Of a stretch of DNA of 64,000 bases, positions 12,601-20,832 are shown piece after piece. Origin of the DNA: Psoroptes ovis (Eukaryota > Arthropoda > Arachnida > Sarcoptiformes > Psoroptidae). The stretch lies in the NCBI GenBank assembly GCA_002943765.1, contig PQWQ01000010.1, positions 560,501-624,500 of the forward strand, written 5' to 3'. The notes beneath the pieces are model-generated. The model was not told the DNA's origin. It worked only from the letters and a program-made list of their open reading frames with translations, and ran no database searches. A program made the translations under genes and the position numbers. Within the stretch, counting starts at the first letter, position 1, and each line of letters begins with the position of its first letter.

Positions 12601-13498
12601 TCATCACCGAAGCAGTAATACCCTTTTACAATCTTCATATATAACAATGCAAAATTGGTATGAAATATTAATACTGAGAAATGTATCGAATCGACTAGAA
12701 TTGACAATACCATATCGTTATCATGATCTGCGTACAACACGTTATTATATGATTATTTATGGTGGTTTGTGGGCTCAAAGTTTTGAAAATAATGACAGCA
12801 CCATAAATAATGAAAATTATGCATATTTAGTACTGAGACAAGATCAAAATCGTATTGATTTATTTATATTTTTTTGTATATTTTTATCTTGTTTTTTCAT
12901 ATTTCTATCCCTGTCAATTATTGGTTGGCGTATCAAACAATTCATATATTTAACACATGTACGTCATTTACAAGAAATTGAACTACAATTCATGGCCAAT
13001 AGACCATTTTCAATCATAACAATACGATTCGATGATAATAATAATTTTGAAAATCAAGATAATGAAATAATTTTTCGTCCATCATATTACAATGATGACG
13101 AAGGACCATCATTGCCAAGAATTCAATCACAAATCAATCAAAAATCATCGAATTCAAATACGAAATATTCATTTTTTTCTAAATTATCCATATTCAATAA
13201 GAATGGTGATAATAATCCCACTTCGAGCATGATAAGAGAATCTCCTAGAAAAATATTTCCAATTCATTCAAATCAATCCATTGTAATCAAACAAAATCGT
13301 TCAATGATCAATCCCACGGCAAATATTCCAATGCCAGTATCAATCGAATTAACTAATGATAATTTAGCAGCCATTTACACAACATTCATACGTTTACCAC
13401 ATAAATCAAATGAAATGATTAAGATGGCAGCAGCATCCACATTGATATCGATGAAAAATTGTGCGAATATTGTGGAAAAATTTGAAAATTTAAAATAA
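6698..13498 (+). CDS. Megf8: MEGF8-like multi-domain transmembrane receptor (CUB, kelch, PSI, EGF/laminin-EGF)
   Basis: Uninterrupted 2266-residue reading frame from ATG 6698. Order: hydrophobic signal region (about 5-22); CUB-like domain (about 28-135); first six-bladed kelch propeller with repeated YGG/FGG blade motifs (about 160-490); laminin-type EGF (about 580-646, CNCNGHGD); second CUB (about 648-778); second kelch propeller (about 800-1108); several PSI-type Cys clusters (about 1126-1460); an EGF-CA module and laminin EGFs (about 1510-1800); transmembrane helix (about 2050-2075); then a cytoplasmic tail with MANRPF at about 2099. Two propellers with a CUB between them separate MEGF8 from attractin, which has one. 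MANRPF matches the MASRPFA-type tail motif of MEGF8 and attractins, which in vertebrate MEGF8 recruits the MGRN1 ubiquitin ligase to lower Smoothened. No EGF modules are seen between the first CUB and the first propeller, unlike vertebrate MEGF8. No intron is needed to keep the frame. Confidence 0.9.
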   Translation: MLPKIGLFIEFIAIIIDQAITHSSIIDNRQIITFEGINDSNGIIRNNNVTNEWLFINNFTNFIRLKFIKINLQCNDSIYVFKGDSFEQELITRINGPYGRSEQLKPIYCENNRLLLIFQSQQSIIDDESSFELQYSFESNNNETLMINNNNNEWIKFEQNFFLPRVLHTSIYDHISDQIYIYGGRNHEQIYSDLLSYSFRTNKWYNFTSITDCDNVENFDEINQKPRSRWGHTMNFFQNDTLIIFGGIGDDGEQFNDLWSFNLITNKWTEHLSLNRIDENTLPKLAFHIALIIDHEWLYIHGGRLNNSSYSSNIYRVNLFNYSHIELISPSNSNNEIKLAAHTAIFNNRSIIVFGGFDEQISLQNSFYEFNVDTRIWSIINVQSNKPSKRAFHSMQLISDHYLLILGGFTNDENYNDGNKFHIFSFKHFKWLQIDNNISNEFPYESIYLHSMLIRKNFIYIIGGYYGQISNEILFYKLNSIDIDSSFELNRWENARQMLITNKCTNRNTKQSIFRFIHPLGSQTYAHNRLRMYLNHSMGKLSSINLNDKYFIDQEFINHIVKQPIRPVKIDHRIEKRQINCNSGYYSHQNECIVCNCNGHGDPQLGICNSQTGECYCTNNTAGYNCEYCSQGFYGDPINNGVCFRQCYQKQNKILILNATVGYFGHQKRKTNGNYCLWIISTNDNVNLSDAIDQKRNSLRITIHRSPENSNCSQNSLIIYDGIASHSSHGNYNTSHIIASICIGNNADEHQFIASTGVATILYKQSFSDNQSNQAFNATYQSIDRSSLINQSFINRKLPQYQCNIEYFDNFIIFIGGYIDVKHLSVTLYSLANSELVALQNHLHIAPTNRHLHSTTRVHQAIFIYGGIDLLTNKISHEFWCLNITHSGELLDFNWLNLTVSNNDDKVLPPALMGHTLTAIKRNTSFEFDSFILIGGYSPENGYNHEQYIYSLNKKQWSLLIARGSSPLGIIGHSTVYYNDILYIFGGIDFKESHKMTVSNTLYILDCKTLIWKRIQPRSVMNSITPLYLHQAITMQNYMLIIGGKKSMTNYHYKDEKSILTYAYFYKCNRWIAIMNVSSIYNHSILTDDYYQQQFVSITMDRNINKLFMYNQSNRFKSIILPNDFCKFFTGDRQKCLAIDGCAYCHARNQSICFDPELNSIDDCIEIVNSPSSDKCVYSANPINKIKNKCHQFTNCIDCTVNNYELDNNFNDAEYSGCQWCADCHMANGQCIPMNDSCQWLDYFDNINENNYLSSNTLTTASPICSNISIVHDQYCLQRRCMATDCRKCLNLNKNRNLYGHHDQSDDCIWTKQVYKFIKFGQLQSPRSSSTLTILMNPIFDWACIESSIIKFSIMKNIPTIPPLKCPRNCYEYKTCKTCTNNMATGNENDSYKCVWSDLRRECMTPEYAAIKCQFANDCGGFLIDDNHHYNQQCSEECQRFKKASDCIQMLDCGWCSIDNLSNHTSNYIDGLGLCLQGNIIGPENESSCSIIENNTIRTRWYFNEIPKENECMNNHHNCDSKSQICIDLDDGFMCQCKSGYKIMFDNDNDLNEITGNKCKPICQQGCANGYCIEPNICKCNFGYIGDDCSIKCHCNGHSICPSIDKRNVCLECHNNTQGPNCNECQLFFVHRNLTKDTFECQSCYEYCNNHTDICFNESDLYNMTTGSINNHFDDNFWHEYGRQNIKHGSFETKTTATFCMNCKNNTEGERCDRCKLGYFKISDDIRDGCRQCMCNDHGNICNPFNGENCNCNNNTENDRQCNYNLNTKEYYNYINKTYYFKSSQIMTTYSLPCWMLQCTKCKDYYYGQPINGHQCYRHMFIDKEYCLNTNFDNKNNNNNNNNDCIDYFNTNQQSPLLYGRTLFYAIQPRYMNVDIRLIIYSIDGKIDLFVTLKDDFFIIKVDKSNGFHRLFVDKKYLQFANQSSSNDSVQINETSINDLLINHQFANNQMIRLKSPYKFTNIDLMADHHRSSNTLLQSSYITMQNWYEILILRNVSNRLELTIPYRYHDLRTTRYYMIIYGGLWAQSFENNDSTINNENYAYLVLRQDQNRIDLFIFFCIFLSCFFIFLSLSIIGWRIKQFIYLTHVRHLQEIELQFMANRPFSIITIRFDDNNNFENQDNEIIFRPSYYNDDEGPSLPRIQSQINQKSSNSNTKYSFFSKLSIFNKNGDNNPTSSMIRESPRKIFPIHSNQSIVIKQNRSMINPTANIPMPVSIELTNDNLAAIYTTFIRLPHKSNEMIKMAAASTLISMKNCANIVEKFENLK

Positions 13499-14006
13499 TT
13501 TTAACCAAAATATTGACAGCAAGTATTGATGGATTTGACTATTGTTTCTTTATTTATCACTTTGTTCGCAATCAAATTGTCCAAATCAATATTTATTCAG
13601 TCATTATTATTCGTAGAAGAACAAACAAACAAACAAAAATAATCAATCGATCAATCAATAAACTAATATTGAATGATCGATCATTAGTTAATTAGTGTAT
13701 TTGACACAATAATAAATAGACTTGAAGCATGCATAAAATTTACAGAAAAATACATGAATAAATAAATGAATGAATTTCCACCAAAATCAAACATCCGTAC
13801 CGGATCGAAGCATATTAAGCATCAAACGAAATGGTTGAAACAAAAAATGACCGAAGAAAAATTGGTTTTGTTTGTTTTTGGCTAAATTTGACCAAGTAAA
13901 TTGACCGGGTGATTGATTGACCGGTGAAATTTTTAAGAAAATATTTTCATCCACAGAAAATCAATGGAATTTCCGAAAGGAATTGGGTCAAAAATATGTA
14001 AAAATA

Positions 14007-14086
14007 TTGAGTTGTCCGTAAAGTTCTGGCCGATTTTTTCGAGCAACTCTATTGATTAATCGAAATGAAGTTGTCGGACAACCTAA
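14007..14086. mobile_element. Mariner-like hairpin MITE, CCG-type subfamily
   Basis: Inverted ends of about 25 bp, left TTGAGTTGTCCG and right CGGACAACCTAA, enclose a short AT-rich loop. The left side is preceded by TA. The right arm has drifted (GAAGTTGTCGGACAACC). The whole element is about 80 bp with no coding capacity. Confidence 0.7.
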
Positions 14087-14810
14087 TGAAATATTTATTT
14101 GAACAATCAATCGATTTGTATGCCTTCATCTACTTTGATTTGTTATATTGATCAAAAATCAAAAAAAAAAAAAAAAAAAAAAACAAATACCGACATCAGA
14201 TAAAATGGTTGTACATAATTATTAAGGTTACATTTGTTTGTTCAGGTTATAAGGTTGATGATGATGATCAACAATACAAATATACGAAATATTAATCTAA
14301 ATTCATTCAAAAATGTTTGAATAATTTGAATTATTATCAAAGATTATTGAAGTTATTGAAAATTATTGAAATCATCTTCGAGAAAACGAAAATTTCTGAA
14401 CAAAATGGTAAATGAGCTTTCAATAAATATTCGTAAGTAAATATGTGAATAATGTTTAATATTTTCTCATTTTCAAAAGGGTTAAATGATTGAAAAAGGT
14501 AAGATGAATATAAATAAATATGAATGTAAATATGTAAATACAAGGTGTTTTTTTTTTGGCGTTATATTTACAATCGTTTAATCGGTTTTATAATAATGAT
14601 AAAAATAGTTAGGTAAAAGGGTTTATAATAATGGATTTCGTCTTAGAAGAGAAAATAATTATTAATAATAAAAAAAATAGCCGGTAAACAATAATGGTAT
14701 GTATCATGATAATCCTTTTTGTATATTTTCAACTTTTATCAAAATTCATCAAACATATGTTTACATATTTGGTAATGGGTTTTTATTATATGTGTTTGTG
14801 CCTTTAAAAT

Positions 14811-14984
14811 CTGTCAGTGACGGTGAAAGCTTATTGATTTGCATCAATAAGCTTTCAGGCTTTTGACGTAGTACTACGTCTTGTTTTCCATTAGTTTTTG
14901 CATATGCTGCCGGCTTTCCAGAGCCGGACTGTTTTACATTATCCAAGCAGTTAAGCCCTCGAAATGCCATTTACATTTTTCAAA
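14811..14984. repeat. Palindrome-rich dispersed element, copy 1
   Basis: It begins CTGTCAGTGACG and ends ACATTTTTCAAA. Copy 2 at 54050-54204 shares both ends, the block TGACGTAGTA-N-TACGTC and a TGCCGGC block. The first internal block sits exactly 53 bp from the start in both copies. Copy 1 also holds a perfect 15-bp-arm hairpin (14824-14857), the 16-bp palindrome at 14865-14880 and a CCGGCT/AGCCGG stem (14910-14927). It is richer in GC than its surroundings. It is either a decayed mobile element or a structured RNA relic; the family is not recognised. Confidence 0.6.
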
Positions 14985-16928
14985 ATGAAAAAATAATGAT
15001 CAATGAAGATGTATTATTATTCATTTATTATTATCATTTACATAATGATAATATATGTACAAATGAATAAATAACAAACATACATGATGATGATGATGGA
15101 GGTAAAATGAAAATGAAATATCAATTGAAAATCAATTTTCGAAAAAAAAATTCATTTTTCCTTATTGTTTGTCATTAAATTACAATACATGAACAAATGT
15201 ATGTGAACAACAACCGGCCAAATGATATTCGAATAAATTACCATACGTGTCCATCATATATGCTCATTCATTGTGATTATGTCTATTGATTGACCATTGT
15301 CTACCCGAAATTATGAATTCGAATAAGAGGAAGGAATCAATGAAATTTATGGCCAAAATTACAATTTCAATTTCAATTTCAAAAATCGAATATTTCACAT
15401 CAATCAATCAATCAATGATTTGATTGTATTATTGATTTAATACATATTGTTGTACATATCGGCCGAACATGTATCGATCACAAATCAAATTTTCGATTCA
15501 AATCATTTTCCCTGATTTCATATATTTTCCCTAACTTGTCCCGTTTCCGATCATTATTTGTGGCTAAATCGATGTATCGATGTACCGATATCAATCAATG
15601 TCCATTTGCATACATATTGATGATAATCTACGGTAATATCTTGGTCTAAAACAAATGAATAATGTCCATAAATATGATAATATTTGATGAAAATATAAAT
15701 AGAATTTTATTTGGTCATAAATATTATTATTCGATAATCGATATTAATCAGTTATAATCTTCAATTCAATATTCCAATCAATGATCGATCATCGATCATT
15801 GAACCTTTCGAAATAATAATTTTCTTATTCAAGATATTATCAAAACATCTTCCAAAGATATGTCTGATCAAGATTTCATCGATAAACAATCGTAAATATC
15901 GATATCATGGTTTGATCATGCCATAAATGTATCATTAGCCTTACATGCATATTAGGTGCATGTATTAGACATGAATAAATATAAATATCGAACCATATCA
16001 TTGATATAATTCAAATTTGATTTTTTCAAAAATCTTAATTTGGTAATCGATTTTTAAAAAATATTGAAAAAATTTACCAAATCAGTCAATCAATGAATGA
16101 AATCGATCAATCAATCAATCAAAAAATCGCCTATGAATTGATTCAATACAAATCAAACACAAAAATTCAATGCTTCACTGTCAAATTAGATCAATTAATT
16201 TATTAATTAATAACATACTGGAGGTTTTTGCCACTGAAACTCATATGCTATAACCTTGATATAGTTTTTTCAAAAGTCAAAATAGGCGAAATTTTACTAA
16301 AAATTAAACACAATTTGAAGACATTGACGCATCAAATCAAGTCAAGTCAAAAAATATTTTAAATTTTCACCTTGATTTCATTTCATTCATCATTTACATT
16401 CAAGCAAAATTGAATTATAATTAATTTATTATGAAAATATCATTAAGAAAAAATTCTTCATCAAAAACATTTGAATTGAATCTAAATCAAATCTTCTGGA
16501 ATGCATAATGTAATGTAATGTATGATTGATATATACGCCCTTGTTTGACCATCATCGCTATCATCATCATCATGGTCAAAAATATCAAAAATCATCAAAA
16601 AAGCACAAATCACTACTTCAAAGTACTCATTGGCTCTATGTTTTTTCCACTATGACTATGTTGAATGTTGCAAGTCTTCAAACAGGCAAATTAATTCATC
16701 ATTTGTATGATGAACATATGAAGATTATTCATCTTAAAAACAGAAAAACAAAAGGTAAAAATTATGATGAAAATATTTTAAGAAAATATTTGAAATAATA
16801 ATTAATTAACAAGACAAAATATTAATTCAAATATTATTGTTGTTGTTGTTGTGGATGATGATAATCAATTGTTTTGCCAAAGTAATTAATTGAAGATGTT
16901 CATTATTATTGGCCAATTCATTATTTTA

Positions 16929-17009
16929 TTAGGTTGTCCGCAAAGTTCATTCCGCTTAATCAATAGTTGTTGTTCATGAAAATCGGCTAGAACTTTCCGG
17001 ACAACCTAA
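16929..17009. mobile_element. Mariner-like hairpin MITE, CCG-type subfamily
   Basis: Ends TTAGGTTGTCCGCAAAGTTC and GAACTTTCCGGACAACCTAA are near-perfect inverted repeats around a short loop. TA precedes the left end. About 81 bp, no coding capacity. Confidence 0.8.
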
Positions 17010-19004
17010 ATACTTTAAAATAATTGAATTATTAAAAGAAATGCAAATATGATGTTTTCAGATGATGAATGGATGCGGATGATAATGATAATGATGATGC
17101 TATGAAGCTTAATGTTATCATCATTTATCAATAAATAATGAAACAACAAACAAGAAGATAATAATTCATTTATGAAAAATATTAAGCTGATTAAACCATC
17201 TGGCCAATTCATTCATTCATTTATTCATCCCTTCATTATGATAATCATGATTTCGTTCGATTAATTAGTTGAGACTAAAAACAGCAAGATTAATTATTAA
17301 TGCGTAAATGTCGTGTATCATCGAGAATCCGAAATAAATCAGATGAATGGTATGGTATTAATCTCTGAATGTAATTAGATACCGATTGGATTAATTACAC
17401 CAGAAATTGTATTTATTCGGCTATAACAAGTGAAAAATTTGACCGAAACAAGAATTTTCGGTAGCCGCTGGGCTTGATCTGGCGCAGCAAATTAATCGAA
17501 TTCGAGTTTCTAATGAACGCCCAAATCAAATCAAATAATGAAATATTCTAATTATAATCCAATATTAGAAATATTCAAAGCTTCAAGACATCTTGGTATT
17601 CGTATTTGCATTGAATGACCATTTCCTAAGTCTTAAAAAACAGTCCATTGTCTTGTCCAGTTTTTTATTGCATTTGATTGGTCATTATATTTGTTGGTTT
17701 TTATTATCATCATTGCTTCAAAATTATTACTGGCTATGACCAGCAGCAGCACTAATAATACCATGAAATAATACTAATAATAACATCGAAAAATTCGCCA
17801 CCACAAATGTCAATCAAATTGATGATATTTTTCATTCAAAATATTTCAAGTAAATTGAAATATTTTGAAATTTCAGTGATAAATTTAAAAGGTATCGAAG
17901 ATTTGACCCTTGATAAGATCATCATATTGATTTTCACGTGGAAGAAAGTTCGCGAGAAATTTTCCGAATGACCGATGTAAAGCATCTCGAAGTAAATTTC
18001 TGTGAATAAAAATTTCAAGAAATTTCCAAACATCAATGATCATTTGATGATTTGACAAAGATAAATTTTGAATTTTGATCATCCAATCAACGAGAAAATG
18101 TATTAATTTACAAATTAACAAAGTTCAAATCAACTAAATGAACTTGATATTTGATACAAGATCATTGATTTTCAACAAACACATTACTTTTATTTACTGT
18201 GAATTTGACTGTGAATCTTCTCAATTCAATGATGATGACTTCGAATGAAAATCAAAAGGCCAATCAATTATATTTTGATTTCTTGATTGAAAATTCATCT
18301 GATTTTTTTTCCCTGATCATTTAAAAAATTTGATCCATATAAAGTCACAGTGAAAAATGATGAATTTTTATGCAAGGTCGTATTTAATGGCGATTGATTA
18401 ATAATCATGAAAAGTAAATCAATTCATTATTGTCATCTCGATCAATTCATTCAATCATTCATTCAATGTTCATCCATCCATCCATCCATTGACTTTTTGG
18501 AAAATTTTTAACTTTCGACTAATTAACAATAATCTGTCATTCATAGTTTATTTCAGCAGCCATCTGTCATAGTCAAAAGATGCTCAAAAACTTTAAAATG
18601 TAAAAGGTAAAATGTTCAATGGTTCAACTTTCAAAAATTTCAATTTATTCATCATTTCAATAAGATGCTAAAGCATATTATACAGAAATACACACAAAAT
18701 ACACAGATACATAAATGTGCCATTAGATTTCGAGACTAACAATCCTTTTGTAAACATTTATTTATTCATTTATCATCATATAAACATGAATAATTCAATT
18801 TTTACCATATTTAACATTGTAGATATGAAGATGTTTGTGTTCATATATGATAATAATAACAATTGAAGATAATCATGGTAAATCATAATAATAATAATAA
18901 TAATAATTCTAAGCATCTTTATTATTATGAATTCATAAGAAAAGATTTGAAATGATAAAAATATCTTTCAAAAAAAATTGGGATTAAGAGTTGAAATGAA
19001 AATA

Positions 19005-19084
19005 TTAGGTTGTCCGAAAAGTTCATTCCGCTTATTCGGTAGAGTTGCTCATGAAAATTGGCCAGAACTTTCCGGACAATCTAA
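19005..19084. mobile_element. Mariner-like hairpin MITE, CCG-type subfamily
   Basis: Ends TTAGGTTGTCCGAAAAGTTC and GAACTTTCCGGACAATCTAA. Flanked by TA on both sides (19003-19004 and 19085-19086), which is the target duplication expected of Tc1/mariner insertion. Confidence 0.82.
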
Positions 19085-19911
19085 TACATTTATGAATTTT
19101 GTATTATGATATGATCATTGTGATACATATATATTTACCGGTATGAAATGAGCGAGGTATAATTTTCCCCATTATGATTATGGACAAATGAATATCAAAC
19201 TATCATATCAACCAGCTAACCAGCCAGCAAACAATTAAACAAACTAACAAACGAACCAACAGACAGACAGATAAACAAGTTAATAATGAAATTTTAGATA
19301 TATTGAAATCTTTATTTCAATTATCATAAGGTAAAAGTTTAAATAATAATTATTTTGAGTCTGTCTGCGAATGAAATGAAATGAAATTATCAAATATTTA
19401 TGAGAATTTATGAATGATATTCAGCTGAAATTATGATGTTTATTGATAATGAATGGTCAACCCATTCATTATTTGGTAATTAGCCGATGATGATGGTAAG
19501 TCATTCAAAACAAATTAATTAATAAAAATTAAATAAATTAAATTAAATTAAATTAAAATTAAATTAAATAAATTAATTTTGTCAAATTTTCAAATTTCAA
19601 AATTGTACAAAATGACTTTTCTCCACCAAAAAGGGTTTCAATGTTTTTTTCCAATGGCTATTAATCGATTCAATTTACTCCGATTGAATCAGATTGAATC
19701 GTCGAAGTAATTGATTGAATCCAATTGGATTAAATTGAATTTAATTTGAATCCCAATTTGAATCAATTTTATCCAATTTCAATGAATATTTTCAGATTTA
19801 AATCTATTTGTGTTTGTATGCATGTGTTTGTATGTGTGTTTCTCTCTCTCTTATTTAAACAACAGTTATGTTGAGGTGATTTAAGATGCCCAAAATAAGA
19901 AATCTCAAATA

Positions 19912-19992
19912 TTGGGTTGTCCCTTAAGTTCTTGCCGTTTTTTAGATTTTTTTTTAATTTGAAAAACGGCAAGAACTTATGGGACAACCTAA
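19912..19992. mobile_element. Mariner-like hairpin MITE, CCC-type subfamily
   Basis: Ends TTGGGTTGTCCCTTAAGTTC and GAACTTATGGGACAACCTAA, with inner arms TTGCCGTTTTT and AAAAACGGCAA around a T-rich loop. TA flanks both sides. Confidence 0.82.
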
Positions 19993-20832
19993 TAGATTTC
20001 AATTCTCTTTTCTTTCGCTTATGAAACACATATCTTATTTACTATTATTATGTATGATGATCAACTAATGGTGGTTGTTGTAGCATAATCATGTTGTTGT
20101 TATATAAATAAATAAATAAATAGTCAGGCATTTTCAAGCATTTGATTATTGTGTAATGATGATTTGAATCGAACACAAATATACATGCTAAACACGCAAG
20201 TGAATGAATAGCCTTATACTCTTTCGATATATTTATATTTATTTGAAAATTCAAAAAAATTTTTGGATTCAAATTTTTGATTCAAATCATCATAATCATT
20301 ATTATTATTTATATAATCATTCGATTTATTTATGATCATCGATGGATGTTTCGAACGAAAAAAAAAACCAGTATAAACGCGGATATGAATTCGATGTGAT
20401 ATTTTCGTTTGCCATATAAAACAATAGCCTTAACAAATCTCCCAGTAGAAATTTTTATTTAACATTTTTTTCATTGTTTCAGTTAAAATCATTCATTATT
20501 CATTCATTCACAAAACAAATAATGATTTACCCCTTATCATGTGTATGTATGTGTGACCAGTTCAATTCAATCGAATGTGATGTGAATTGATCTGAATCAA
20601 ATCTGATCGAATGCATGTTCGTATATATTCTTTAAGTGAATCTGTGAACAATTTTCATTCAATTTGATTAAATCTGTTTTGTATTTTGAAAATAATCATC
20701 AAAATTAATACAAATCAATTGATTTCAATTCATCAGTGTTTCATTCATTCATTCATTAAAATCTATTGTCATTGATTTTCAATGTAAGAAAAAAAATGTA
20801 AAATCTTCTGATAGAAACTGAAAACATCAGAA

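Larger units (their letters stand above)
13499..20832. other. Large gene-poor intergenic region
   Basis: About 7.3 kb without a convincing gene. It starts with the Megf8 3' UTR (candidate AATAAA at 13711-13716). It holds a 23-bp poly-A tract (14161-14183), a palindromic dispersed repeat (14811-14984), four hairpin mobile-element remnants (about 14007, 16929, 19005 and 19912), a perfect-arm palindrome at 15780-15800, and an AATTAAAT-type simple repeat at about 19515-19580. Short reading frames here lack ATG starts, family similarity or splice support. Confidence 0.6.

Noticed and set aside
6698..13498. Attractin instead of MEGF8
   Set aside because: Two kelch propellers with a CUB between them and no C-type lectin domain fit MEGF8, not attractin.
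16526..16798. 90-codon frame on the plus strand
   Set aside because: Starts with TTG directly after a stop, has no early ATG, no acceptor and no similarity that I recognise.
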